DNA from: Clostridia bacterium
GTDB lineage: Bacteria; Bacillota; Clostridia; Oscillospirales; Acutalibacteraceae
Direction of reading: 5' to 3'
DNA length: 36,900 nucleotides
Assembly: GCA_017432485.1 (NCBI GenBank)
Contig: JAFRJB010000056.1
Span: 1 to 36,900 of the forward strand
Part shown: one piece after another, positions 25,545 to 33,683 of the stretch
Position numbering within the stretch: the first letter of the stretch is position 1
How the letters are laid out: every line of letters begins with the position of its first letter
The notes under the pieces: model-generated
What the model was told of the DNA's origin: nothing
The model's database searches: none
What the model saw: only the letters and a program-made list of their open reading frames with translations
Translations under genes and position numbers: made by a program

Positions 25545-25578
25545 GGCAAAAATTGATTTTTTTACATTATTTAATATT

Positions 25579-25621
25579 GGCGAATAAAACCTATTGCGGT
25601 TTAACAGTTTTCGCCTTTTTA
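25579..25621 (+). terminator. Probable intrinsic terminator after alaS-HIT
   Basis: An imperfect hairpin (ggcgaa at 25579-25584 and aaacc at 25587-25591 with ggttt at 25598-25602 and ttcgcc at 25610-25615) is followed by T5. It ends about 13 bases before the next start codon, so it could instead act as an attenuator for the PRT gene. Confidence 0.6.
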
Positions 25622-25633
25622 TAGGAGATTATT

Positions 25634-26170
25634 ATGGATTTTTATACAATGTCAATAGCGGGCATAGAGAAAAAACTGCCGATTTGTCAAGTCAATGAAC
25701 ATTTGGATATTGCCGGGTTTGTGATTTTCGGTGATGCACCGTTAACGGTTGCCTGCGCGCAAGAACTTATTAAAAAGTGCCCGGAGTTTGATTATATAGT
25801 TTCGCCGGAAGCGAAAGCAATTCCTTTGGCGCATGAAATGAGTCGGCAATCCGGCAAGCGTTATTTTGTGTTGCGTAAAGGCGCAAAACTCTATATGAAA
25901 AACCCGGTCAGTGTGCATGTGCGCTCAATTACGACCGATAAAGTGCAAACACTGTATATCGATTCTTTGGAGGGCGAACAGCTTAGAGGAAAGCGCATAT
26001 TAATCTTAGATGATGTTATTTCTACAGGCGAGTCGCTCAAAGCCAGCGAGGAACTTGTAAAGATGTTTGACGGTAAGATTGTTGCAGAAGCCGCTATTTT
26101 AGCCGAAGGCGATGCCGCAGACAGAGAAGACATTATTTTCTTGGAAAAATTACCGCTTTTCTTTAAATAA
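25634..26170 (+). CDS. APRT-like phosphoribosyltransferase family protein
   Basis: The 178-residue protein has a type I PRTase fold: the 13-residue PRPP-binding motif is ILILDDVISTGES (about 122-134), and VSPEAKAIPLAHEMSR plus VLRKGAKLYM match the PPi-loop and hood region of adenine phosphoribosyltransferases. It differs from housekeeping Apt in the N-terminal part (IAGIEKKLPICQV) and belongs to a clostridial APRT-like group. Salvage of adenine to AMP is the likely but unproven reaction. AGGAG precedes the ATG. It sits 27 bases before comEC and probably starts that operon. Confidence 0.82.
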   Translation: MDFYTMSIAGIEKKLPICQVNEHLDIAGFVIFGDAPLTVACAQELIKKCPEFDYIVSPEAKAIPLAHEMSRQSGKRYFVLRKGAKLYMKNPVSVHVRSITTDKVQTLYIDSLEGEQLRGKRILILDDVISTGESLKASEELVKMFDGKIVAEAAILAEGDAADREDIIFLEKLPLFFK

Positions 26171-26197
26171 TATTATTTGGTTATTGGGGGTGCAAAT

Positions 26198-28438
26198 ATG
26201 GGAAGACCGTTTGCGATTATCGGTTTTAGCATGTTTGCATCTCTGTTTTTTATTTGTGCATTGGGCATTACGTGTGCCTATGCCGTATTGGCAGTAAGCG
26301 GTGTTGTTTTACTGATTTTTCTCATATTGCCGCGTTTGAGGCAACACAAAGCCGTGATACTTTCTGCGGCGGCAGTGCTTTTGGCAGGTGTATTATTCTG
26401 TGTGCATTTTCATTGCTTTTATCGCCCTTGTGAAAAGTACTTTGAAAAACCGGTTCGCATTTGCGCTTCGTTAAAGGACTATCCTACATATAAGTACGAT
26501 AAATATTACCTGGAACTCAAAGTCATAGAGGTTGACGGTAAAAAAGTAACACCATTTGGCATTCGCATGAGTACAAATGAAATTGCCGATGCCGAACCGG
26601 GCGACACCATTCGTTTTTCTACTACGCTTTACAGCGCAGGCTCCGATACAAAGTTTTATCGGCTTAACTATATTTCCAAAGGTATTTATGCCTCCTGCTT
26701 TAGCAGTGAAGAACCGATTGTTGAAAAGTCTGCACATAATAAAAGCGTTTCGGAAGTTCTCGCCGGCTACCGCCATGCCATCGTGCTCTCGCTGCAGCGC
26801 CTGATGCCGGGAGAAAATGCTGCATTGGCTTCTGCGGTACTTATCGGCGATAAGTCATATATTTCCACTGATAGTTTGGAAGCAATTACTGCGGCGGGTA
26901 TCAGCCACATTATTTGTGTTTCCGGTTTGCATTTATCGATTCTCGGGTTTGCCGTTATTCGCCTGTTTGGTGCTTTAAAAGTTTCAAGAAGAGTTAAGTA
27001 TTTAGCAGCCGGCGCTTTCATTGTGTTTTTTATGGCGCTGTGCGGGTTTTCCAACAGTGTTGTTAGGGCGGGGCTGATGTTTTTGGTGTATATTGCCGCC
27101 GAACTGTTGCTTGCAGAGCCGGATTCACTGAATTCATTGGGCTTTGCCGCCTGTATTATTTTGCTCAATCCTTTTAGTGCGGGCAATATCGGTTTTATCT
27201 TTTCCTTTCTTGCGACATTTTCCATCATTACGCTCGGTACAAAACTGACAGCGCATTTTAAACAAAAGTGGGAAATATCCAAACAGCCGCGATTTAAAGT
27301 GATTATATTCGGGTTATTTGAAATACTGCTCATCTCTTTAGTAGTCAATGCTTTCTGCTTGCCCTTTAGTGTTTTAATTTTTAATAAAATCGGGCTTATG
27401 AGCATTGTTGCTAATGTTTTAATATTACCGTTTGCTACGGTTTTGCTCATCACAAGCGGCTTAAGTGCGGTATTCGGTTTATTTCATTATGTTGTTGCGG
27501 ATATTGCGGCATATCCCGCTGCGTTTATCGCATCTTCTTTATGCCGTTATATTTTGATTATTTGCCGCTTTCTTGCTAAGCTGCCGCTTGCCAATATCAG
27601 TGCCGCATCACCGATATGGTTAGTGATGTGTGTTATTTGGTTAATCGGCATTGGTCTTGCCTGTTTACTGTATCGGAAGAAATCGGCACTGCGTATTATA
27701 GCTGCAGTGATGGCGGTTATGTTTGCGGCAGGAATAGGTTTCCAAGTTTATACAACTGCAAATAAAGTGAGCGTAACAGTGCATTCTCTGGGCAGTCAGG
27801 TCTGTATTACGCTCAACAGCGGTAAGGAATTTATCGTTATTGATGCGGGTAATCACGCCTTTACCTACAACAAAGTTAAAGACAGTTTATTTGCTGCTAA
27901 TAAAGAAAAGATTGATTATTTCTTTATTACGGCAGCGGCGAATAATCAAAGCGGAAAAGCCGGGAAAATACTCGCAAGTTTTCCGGTATCCGAATGCTAT
28001 GTGCCGCAAAGCGATAACTTATTGCTAAGCGAAGAAACGGCTGACAGCACCCGTTTTTACCAAACGGATTATGCCTGTGTTCAAACGAAAAACGGTGTGA
28101 ATATCAGTTACTATGCGCTCAAGTTTTCTGCAGTTCATATTGCTTATGAAAACCAAAGTGTATTATTTCTCAATCGCGCCGGTGCGGATATTTCCATTTT
28201 ACCGCGGCAAATGCAGCACTTTGATTACCTGATTGTTTGTGCAAATACAAATAATTCCTTTAAAAAGATGAAAACTAATGCTATAATTGAAATAAGAAAT
28301 GAGCGCGATACGGCACATGAGGCAGATTTGCAACAGGTTTGCAAGAGCTACTATGCGACCGATGCGCTTGAAGATATTCGCATAACCCTCGGCAAAAATA
28401 AATCTATCATAGGGAGTACCAACGAATGGCAGCAATAG
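26198..28438 (+). CDS. comEC: ComEC/Rec2 family DNA-uptake channel with degenerate C-terminal MBL-like domain
   Basis: ComEC forms the inner-membrane channel for transforming DNA. The 746-residue protein has N-terminal membrane helices, a DUF4131-type soluble segment (about 60-160), the Competence domain starting at AVLIGDKSYI with the signature SGLHLS (about 241-246), many membrane helices to about 520, and a C-terminal metallo-beta-lactamase-like domain. There the expected HxHxDH motif is replaced: after YFFI comes TAAANNQSG, with none of the metal ligands, so nuclease activity of this domain is unlikely. The start is put at 26198, with GGGGG seven bases before; the frame also has an upstream TTG. 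It overlaps holA by 13 bases, as in the common comEC-holA order. No other competence genes are in the window. Confidence 0.9.
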   Translation: MGRPFAIIGFSMFASLFFICALGITCAYAVLAVSGVVLLIFLILPRLRQHKAVILSAAAVLLAGVLFCVHFHCFYRPCEKYFEKPVRICASLKDYPTYKYDKYYLELKVIEVDGKKVTPFGIRMSTNEIADAEPGDTIRFSTTLYSAGSDTKFYRLNYISKGIYASCFSSEEPIVEKSAHNKSVSEVLAGYRHAIVLSLQRLMPGENAALASAVLIGDKSYISTDSLEAITAAGISHIICVSGLHLSILGFAVIRLFGALKVSRRVKYLAAGAFIVFFMALCGFSNSVVRAGLMFLVYIAAELLLAEPDSLNSLGFAACIILLNPFSAGNIGFIFSFLATFSIITLGTKLTAHFKQKWEISKQPRFKVIIFGLFEILLISLVVNAFCLPFSVLIFNKIGLMSIVANVLILPFATVLLITSGLSAVFGLFHYVVADIAAYPAAFIASSLCRYILIICRFLAKLPLANISAASPIWLVMCVIWLIGIGLACLLYRKKSALRIIAAVMAVMFAAGIGFQVYTTANKVSVTVHSLGSQVCITLNSGKEFIVIDAGNHAFTYNKVKDSLFAANKEKIDYFFITAAANNQSGKAGKILASFPVSECYVPQSDNLLLSEETADSTRFYQTDYACVQTKNGVNISYYALKFSAVHIAYENQSVLFLNRAGADISILPRQMQHFDYLIVCANTNNSFKKMKTNAIIEIRNERDTAHEADLQQVCKSYYATDALEDIRITLGKNKSIIGSTNEWQQ

Positions 28439-29463
28439 GTGAAGATTTATTAAAATTGCATATTAAAGAAAGTAAGTTTTCTCCGGCATACATCTTTTAC
28501 GGGGAAGATGATTATATGAAGCGCTTTTATTTAGAAAAACTAAAGGCGAAAGCCGTGGGCGATAATCTGCCGGAGTTTAACCTGCATATTGTTGACGGCA
28601 CGAAAGCCGCCTTTGAGGAAATTTTGGAATTAGCGCTGAGTATTCCGATGATGAGCGATTATGTGCTTGTGATTGTTAATGACTTTGATTTTACCGGCGT
28701 GAGTGACGAAAAAATCGAAGAATTATTCGCTTCTCTGGGTGAAGGCATAATTATGCTTTTTTACTGCCAAAGTGTCAAACCCAACCAGCAAAAGGGTGCT
28801 TGGAAAAAAGCAATGAAGCTTTTTAAAGAGAAGGGAAGCAGTGTTAAGTTCGAGAAAAAAGACAGCAGAGAACTTGCCAAAATTGCGATGAGTGCGGCGA
28901 AAAAGCGCGGCTGTTATTTTCCGCAGTATTTGGCGACCTCTTTTATTGAGCGCGTGGGCAATGATTTGTTTTTAATAAAAAACGAGGTGGAAAAGCTCTG
29001 CGCCATGAAAGGGGAAGGCGAAATCACCGCAGAAGATATAGATGCCATCACGGTAAAAACGCTTGATGCTTCCGCCTTTGACTTAACAAAAGCGCTCATT
29101 AGCGGTAACCCGAACAAGGCATTTGATATTTTAAATGATTTGATGCAGCAGCGCCAGGAAGCGATTATGATACTCGGTGCGGTAAATACATCTTACATTG
29201 ATATGTACCGCGTGAAAGTGGCTTCTCAAAAGGGCTTGGAGCCTGCTGCGGTTGCCAATTTCTATTCTTACAATAAAGCCGATTGGAAGTTGAAAAGAGC
29301 GGCGTTTAATGCTAAAAACCTTTCTATTTCTCAACTTCGGCGCAGTATTCATGTGCTGTGTGATGCCGATGAGAAGCTCAAATCCGTGAATAACGATGCA
29401 ACCGTTGTACTCGATGAAACACTGGTCAAGCTTATGCTCATTGCTGCAAGGAGCCAACAATGA
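28426..29463 (+). CDS. holA: DNA polymerase III subunit delta
   Basis: HolA is the clamp-loader delta subunit that opens the beta sliding clamp. The 345-residue protein has the family start with PAYIFYGEDDYMKRFY (residues 19-34), the AAA+-like fold without a Walker A lysine motif, the PNQQKGAWKKAMK segment, FIERVGNDLFLIKNEVEKL, and a C-terminal helical collar (LRRSIHVLCDADEKLKS) typical of delta. The start lies inside the end of comEC, with GGGAG upstream, so translation is coupled. Its stop overlaps the next gene by ATGA. Confidence 0.92.
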   Translation: MAAIGEDLLKLHIKESKFSPAYIFYGEDDYMKRFYLEKLKAKAVGDNLPEFNLHIVDGTKAAFEEILELALSIPMMSDYVLVIVNDFDFTGVSDEKIEELFASLGEGIIMLFYCQSVKPNQQKGAWKKAMKLFKEKGSSVKFEKKDSRELAKIAMSAAKKRGCYFPQYLATSFIERVGNDLFLIKNEVEKLCAMKGEGEITAEDIDAITVKTLDASAFDLTKALISGNPNKAFDILNDLMQQRQEAIMILGAVNTSYIDMYRVKVASQKGLEPAAVANFYSYNKADWKLKRAAFNAKNLSISQLRRSIHVLCDADEKLKSVNNDATVVLDETLVKLMLIAARSQQ

Positions 29464-30050
29464 TACAGACAAACAGGCTTGTAATCGTGGAAGGCAAATA
29501 TGACAAAATCAAGTTGGAAGGCCTTTTGGATGCCATTATTATTCCGACTCACGGCTTTTCTATCTTTAAAGATAAGAAAAAAACCGATTTTATCAAGCGC
29601 TATGCAAAAGAGCACGGTGTGCTGATATTGACCGATTCCGATGCGGCAGGGTTTAAAATTCGCAATTACATTGCTTCCATTGTGCCTGCCGAATATATTC
29701 TCAATGCCTATATACCCGATATTTTAGGAAAAGAAAAGCGAAAAAAATCCTTTTCAAGTGAAGGGAAACTCGGCGTGGAAGGGGTTGAGAGTGAAATCAT
29801 TTTGCAAGCACTTAAAAATGCCGGTTTAGAAGATGAAAGAGTCGTGCAAAATCACACGTCTTCTTATGATTTGTACCAATTAGGGCTGTTTGGTAAGCCC
29901 GATTCCAAAAAAAAGCGCACCGTTTTAGTGCAGCATTTACAGCTGCCTGAAAGAATTTCAAAAAATAATTTATTAAAATACATTAACCGCAATTTCACAA
30001 AAGAAGAATTTGCAGCTATTCTAAAAGAAGCGGAGGTACACCATGTTTAA
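29460..30050 (+). CDS. RNase M5-like Toprim/DUF4093 protein
   Basis: The 196-residue protein has an N-terminal Toprim domain with the acidic IVEGKYDK (Glu11) and [10 protein letters not shown] (Asp59, Asp61), and a C-terminal DUF4093-like part, the layout of ribonuclease M5, which matures 5S rRNA in Firmicutes. True rnmV is usually next to ksgA; here it lies between holA and a cyclophilin gene, so it could be the single M5 enzyme or a paralogue. The start overlaps holA (ATGA), and the end overlaps the next gene by eight bases, indicating a tightly coupled operon. Confidence 0.82.
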   Translation: MIQTNRLVIVEGKYDKIKLEGLLDAIIIPTHGFSIFKDKKKTDFIKRYAKEHGVLILTDSDAAGFKIRNYIASIVPAEYILNAYIPDILGKEKRKKSFSSEGKLGVEGVESEIILQALKNAGLEDERVVQNHTSSYDLYQLGLFGKPDSKKKRTVLVQHLQLPERISKNNLLKYINRNFTKEEFAAILKEAEVHHV

Positions 30051-30633
30051 CCAATTAGATGCACCGCAAAGCGGTGAAACCACACTGACTATGCAAACCA
30101 ATTTCGGCGATATGAAGTTTCGGCTTTTCCCTGATAAAGCGCCAAAAGCATGTGAAAACTTTATCACTCATGCAAAAAACGGTTACTACGATAATTTGAT
30201 TTTTCACAGAGTCATCAATGATTTTATGATTCAGGGCGGCGACCCGACCGGTACCGGTATGGGCGGCGAAAGCATTTGGGGCAAAGCGTTTGAAGATGAG
30301 TTTGATATCGATTTGAGAAACTACCGCGGTGCGTTATCAATGGCAAACTCCGGTCCCGATACCAACGGCTCGCAGTTTTTTGTGGTGCAGGCAGACAGAG
30401 TGCCTGCGATGATGCTTGCGCAAATGGAAGGCATGAGCGAGCAGGGGTACCCGTTTTCCGCGCAGGAAAACTACAAAAAAGTCGGCGGAACGCCGTGGCT
30501 TGATTTTAAGCACACGGTTTTCGGGCAACTGTATGACGGATTTGATGTTTTAGACAGTATCGCTGCAACCAAGGTTGGAATGGGCGACAAGCCTGTTAAC
30601 GAAGTGAAAATATTAAAAATAGTTATAGATTAA
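30043..30633 (+). CDS. Cyclophilin-type peptidyl-prolyl cis-trans isomerase
   Basis: The 196-residue protein is a single cyclophilin domain without signal peptide, so it is cytosolic. Active-site residues are visible in [20 protein letters not shown] (the catalytic Arg follows FH), [19 protein letters not shown], and [11 protein letters not shown]. An insertion of about 30 residues ([20 protein letters not shown]) before the HTVFG motif is longer than in minimal bacterial PpiB but is seen in Clostridia. GGAGG lies eight bases upstream of the ATG within the end of the Toprim gene. It is the last gene of the comEC-holA operon; no terminator is obvious before the spoIIGA control region. Confidence 0.92.
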   Translation: MFNQLDAPQSGETTLTMQTNFGDMKFRLFPDKAPKACENFITHAKNGYYDNLIFHRVINDFMIQGGDPTGTGMGGESIWGKAFEDEFDIDLRNYRGALSMANSGPDTNGSQFFVVQADRVPAMMLAQMEGMSEQGYPFSAQENYKKVGGTPWLDFKHTVFGQLYDGFDVLDSIAATKVGMGDKPVNEVKILKIVID

Positions 30634-30643
30634 GCGAAAATAT

Positions 30644-30677
30644 TTCGACATAATTTACTCTATCGGCATAGTATTAT
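30644..30677 (+). promoter_or_regulatory. Spo0A box and promoter of spoIIGA-sigE
   Basis: TTCGACA (30644-30650) is the exact reverse complement of the 0A box TGTCGAA. TATTAT (30672-30677) is a plausible -10, and the gap from the -35-position hexamer TTCGAC (30644-30649) is 22 bases. Spo0A-activated spoIIG promoters in Bacillus subtilis also have a 0A box overlapping a -35 placed 22 bases from the -10. The 0A box also closes a small hairpin (cgaaa/tttcg, 30635-30647). The predicted transcript start falls at or next to the ATG. Confidence 0.6.
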
Positions 30678-30683
30678 TGGTAT

Positions 30684-31493
30684 ATGATAATCTATGCCGA
30701 TATTCTTTTTTTACTCAACGCCTTTATTGACTATGTGCTTTTAGTCGTCAGCGCTATTTTGCTCAAATCCCCGCTACGGCGCAAGCGCTTTTTGCTGTCA
30801 TCGCTTATAGCAGGCGCCTATGCACTGACATTACTCATTGCAATGCCTGCCGTTTTAGCGGTTTTGAGTAAAATTGCGGTATGCTTTATTATGATTTGGG
30901 TGGCTTTCGGCAAAATGAACGTGCGCCTGTTTGTGATGCATAGCTTTGTGTTTTTACTTTTCAATGTTCTTACCGGCGGCTTTGTGCTGCTGTTACAGCA
31001 ATTTGACAGCCGCGACTTTTATTCCAACGGCAGCGTTGCCTACATCAATATTACACCGCTATATTTTATGATTGCACTAAGCTTTTGCTATCTCAGTGTC
31101 AATATCGGCGGCAGAATTCTTCACAAAAAACGCATTTGTGCCACCATATACCGCGTTTTGATTGAGTACGGACAAAAGCAATATTCTCTCTACGGCTTTT
31201 TTGATACGGGTAACGCATTAAATGAGCCGTTTTCGGCAGAACCGGTCAGTTTGGTGAAAGCAGGAATTATCCACGGCTTTGAGGAAGAACCGTTTAAGCG
31301 CGTGATACCATACTCTTCGCTCGGCGGGGAAGGTATGCTCTACGCTATTAAAGTAAAAATGGCTGTTTATGACGGAAAAAAAGAAATATTGCATCGGCAG
31401 GTGTATGTGGCGCAAAGCCGTGAGGCGTTTTGCGATATGCAGTATGATATGATACTTAACCCAAAACTGTTAACAGAAACGGAGTGCTTATGA
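30684..31493 (+). CDS. spoIIGA: Sporulation sigma-E factor-processing aspartic peptidase
   Basis: SpoIIGA sits in the septal membrane of the mother cell and removes the pro-sequence of sigma-E when triggered from the forespore by SpoIIR. The 269-residue protein has about five N-terminal membrane helices (from MIIYADILFLLNAFIDYVLL to about residue 142) and a cytoplasmic retroviral-type aspartic protease half with FFDTGNAL, catalytic Asp174. The N-terminus (IIYADILFLLN) matches the family start, and no other Met occurs before residue 54, so the ATG is secure although no Shine-Dalgarno is visible. The stop overlaps sigE (ATGA), the classical spoIIG order. Confidence 0.94.
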   Translation: MIIYADILFLLNAFIDYVLLVVSAILLKSPLRRKRFLLSSLIAGAYALTLLIAMPAVLAVLSKIAVCFIMIWVAFGKMNVRLFVMHSFVFLLFNVLTGGFVLLLQQFDSRDFYSNGSVAYINITPLYFMIALSFCYLSVNIGGRILHKKRICATIYRVLIEYGQKQYSLYGFFDTGNALNEPFSAEPVSLVKAGIIHGFEEEPFKRVIPYSSLGGEGMLYAIKVKMAVYDGKKEILHRQVYVAQSREAFCDMQYDMILNPKLLTETECL

Positions 31494-32200
31494 AAAAGCT
31501 TGCACTAACGAAATATTTGCGAAAAATCTGGTTGAAATTTGAGCGCGCTCATATTCACTATATGAACGGTGTGACCGGCTTGCCGGCGCCGCTGGGTGCG
31601 CGTAGGGAAGCGGAAGTTTTGCGAAGAATTGCCGAGGGCGATGAAGAGGCTTCAAAAGAGCTGATTGTGCACAATCTACGACTTGTGGTCTATATTTCCA
31701 AAAAATTCGAGTCATCCGGCGTGCCGGTGGAGGATTTGGTCAGTATCGGCACAATCGGGTTGATTAAAGCGGTAAAAACTTATAAACCGGAAAAGAATAT
31801 TAAACTTGCTACATATGCCAGCCGCTGTATAGAAAACGAAATATTGATGCACTTGCGCAAAATATCCAACCAACGCAATGAACTCTCCATTGAAGAACCG
31901 CTCAATGTGGACTGGGACGGTAACGAGTTGCTTCTGGCGGATATTTTGGGCAGTGAAGCCGATGAAGTCAACAAAAATTTAGAGCACGAAGATGAAAAAA
32001 GATTGCTTTTGGAATTAGTAAGCGCACTTTCGGGCAGAGAAAAAGAAATCATGGTGATGCGCTACGGGTTAATGGGTCAGGAGGAAAAAACCCAAAAAGA
32101 AGTTGCCGACCTACTCGGTATTTCACAGTCGTATATCTCGCGGCTTGAAAAGCGCATTTTAAAAAAATTGCGCCACGAAATGGAAAAAATAAGCATATAA
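31490..32200 (+). CDS. sigE: RNA polymerase sporulation sigma factor E (pro-sigma-E)
   Basis: Sigma-E directs early mother-cell gene expression. The start at 31490 is chosen over an in-frame GTG at 31484 because GGAG is five bases upstream and the product begins MKKLALTKYL, as in the family. The 236-residue protein has a basic amphipathic pro-sequence; by comparison with B. subtilis the SpoIIGA cut is expected near Tyr24 (AHIHY then MNGVTGLPAPL). Region 2 is LIVHNLRLVVYISKKFESSG and VEDLVSIGTIGLIKAVKTY, and region 4 has the helix-turn-helix TQKEVADLLGISQSYISRLE. sigG, next in Bacillus, does not follow here. Confidence 0.95.
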   Translation: MKKLALTKYLRKIWLKFERAHIHYMNGVTGLPAPLGARREAEVLRRIAEGDEEASKELIVHNLRLVVYISKKFESSGVPVEDLVSIGTIGLIKAVKTYKPEKNIKLATYASRCIENEILMHLRKISNQRNELSIEEPLNVDWDGNELLLADILGSEADEVNKNLEHEDEKRLLLELVSALSGREKEIMVMRYGLMGQEEKTQKEVADLLGISQSYISRLEKRILKKLRHEMEKISI

Positions 32201-32211
32201 CTTGATAAATA

Positions 32212-32252
32212 AATCCCTTTTTGTTATTATATTAATAATAATGAAAGGGATT
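32212..32252 (+). promoter_or_regulatory. Long hairpin sequestering the trmK Shine-Dalgarno
   Basis: AATCCCTTT (32212-32220) pairs perfectly with AAAGGGATT (32244-32252), and TTATTAT (32224-32230) with ATAATAA (32235-32241), giving one long stem with a small internal loop. The 3' arm contains the only ribosome-binding site of trmK, eight bases before its ATG. There is no U tract, so it is not a standard terminator. It would reduce trmK translation from the sigE read-through transcript unless opened. Confidence 0.55.
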
Positions 32253-32257
32253 ATCTT

Positions 32258-32929
32258 ATGGTTGTTTTAACCCCGCGGCTGCAGGCAGTGGCGGATTTTG
32301 TTCAAAAGGGGAGTGTGGTTGCCGATATCGGCACTGACCATGCCTATATTCCCGCGTATTTGCTGCAAAGCGGTAAAATTACAAAAGCTTTTGCGTGTGA
32401 TATTCGCAACGGACCTCTGGAGAACGCGCGCCAAACGATTTCCAATAACCGCTTAAGCGGTGTCACATTTGTGCTTTCAAACGGCTTGAAGGCTATGGAA
32501 GGGGAAGTGTTTGATACGGTGATTATCGCCGGTATGGGCGGAGAAATGATTGCCGAAATATTGGAGCAAAGCACTTGGTGCCGCCATGAAAAATACCATT
32601 TCATTTTACAACCGATGACCAAAGCAGATGTATTGCGCCACTATCTTTATGCAAAAGGCTATACAATCAGTGAAGAAACCTTTGCCGAAGAAAAGGATAA
32701 GCTCTACAGCATTTTTTCGGTTCGATTTAGCGGGCAGCATTGTCAAATCAGTCAGGCGCAGGCACTGTTGGGGAACGCCACAACGCACCCGCTGTTTGAA
32801 AAAAAACGGCAAAGAGAATTGCAGCGCCTGCAAAGAATTCATCAGTCACTCAAAAATAAGAATGATGCCGAAGCACTTCGGCAACAAACAGAAGCACTAA
32901 TAAGAGAAGTTAAGGAGTACACATGTTAA
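32258..32929 (+). CDS. trmK: tRNA (adenine(22)-N(1))-methyltransferase
   Basis: TrmK methylates N1 of A22 in the D-loop of certain tRNAs using SAM. The 223-residue protein has a class I methyltransferase fold with VVADIGTDHAYIPAYL (motif I, about 19-34), AFACDIRNGPLENAR, and VIIAGMGGEMIAEIL, the family signature with IAGMGG. The C-terminal part is a coiled-coil-like extension (FEKKRQRELQRLQRIHQSLK). AAAGGG lies upstream but is inside a hairpin. It overlaps the next gene by seven bases. In B. subtilis the trmK-yqfO pair follows sigA; here it follows sigE. Confidence 0.93.
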   Translation: MVVLTPRLQAVADFVQKGSVVADIGTDHAYIPAYLLQSGKITKAFACDIRNGPLENARQTISNNRLSGVTFVLSNGLKAMEGEVFDTVIIAGMGGEMIAEILEQSTWCRHEKYHFILQPMTKADVLRHYLYAKGYTISEETFAEEKDKLYSIFSVRFSGQHCQISQAQALLGNATTHPLFEKKRQRELQRLQRIHQSLKNKNDAEALRQQTEALIREVKEYTC

Positions 32930-33681
32930 CAGTAGCACATATTTATGATTTTTTAGATAAACAAATGCCCTTTGCCTCACAAGACGAGTGGGACAACAGC
33001 GGGCTTTTAGTCGGCAGCCCCGACAAGCAGGTGAATAAAATCGCCGTGATGTTAGATGCTACGCCGACCAATATTACCAAAGCTATCAATAATAATGTGG
33101 ATTTAATCGTATGCCACCATCCTTTGATTTTTAATCCGATTTCGAACTTACCTGCCGACAGCCCGGTGTATCGCTTAGCGCGTAATGACATTGCGCTTAT
33201 TGCCGTGCACACGCCGTGGGATAAAGCGAAGGATGGTGTTAACCAAGTGCTTGCCAATGCGTTGTCACTGGAAAGAGTAGAAGTTTTACCCACCAAAGAA
33301 GGCGGAGATATGTTGCGCCTTGGCTATTTGCCGAGCCCGATGCCGGAACAAGCTTTTTGCACCTTAATTAAGCAAAAAATCGGTATTCCTTTTATTAAAT
33401 ACGTTTCTACAAAAGAAAATGTCAGAAAGATTGCCGTTTGCGGCGGTGCCGGTGCCGATTTTATTGATGAAGTCGCCAAGAAGGCAGATGCCTTTGTGAC
33501 AGCCGATGTCAAATACCACCAGTTTTTACATGCGCAGGATATTGGTTTGACTCTTATCGATGCCGGTCACTTTACCACCGAGGATTTATCGATGAACACG
33601 ATTTCGGTCAAGCTTGCTATGGAGTTTGCCGATGCAAAAGTATTAAGGCTAAAATCGGTTGACCCGATTTCATATATCTGA
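32923..33681 (+). CDS. Nif3-like dinuclear metal centre hexameric protein
   Basis: The 252-residue protein is a complete short Nif3/DUF34 protein. Metal ligands are visible in VCHHPLIFNPI (His-His), VHTPWDKAKDGVN and the C-terminal DAGHFTTED. It lacks the central PII-like insertion that makes other homologues (YqfO type) about 370 residues long. Members have been called GTP cyclohydrolase I type 2, but the physiological role is unresolved. AAGGAG precedes the ATG at good spacing, and it overlaps trmK, its common partner across Firmicutes. Confidence 0.9.
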   Translation: MLTVAHIYDFLDKQMPFASQDEWDNSGLLVGSPDKQVNKIAVMLDATPTNITKAINNNVDLIVCHHPLIFNPISNLPADSPVYRLARNDIALIAVHTPWDKAKDGVNQVLANALSLERVEVLPTKEGGDMLRLGYLPSPMPEQAFCTLIKQKIGIPFIKYVSTKENVRKIAVCGGAGADFIDEVAKKADAFVTADVKYHQFLHAQDIGLTLIDAGHFTTEDLSMNTISVKLAMEFADAKVLRLKSVDPISYI

Positions 33682-33683
33682 TT

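Noticed and set aside
25545..25633. Purine riboswitch upstream of the APRT-like gene
   Set aside because: Searched by eye because of the purine-salvage product; the conserved purine-aptamer loops are absent and the stretch is explained by an imperfect terminator hairpin.
26767..27453. 228-codon minus-strand reading frame opposite comEC
   Set aside because: Antisense to the conserved Competence domain; no ribosome-binding site or family resemblance.
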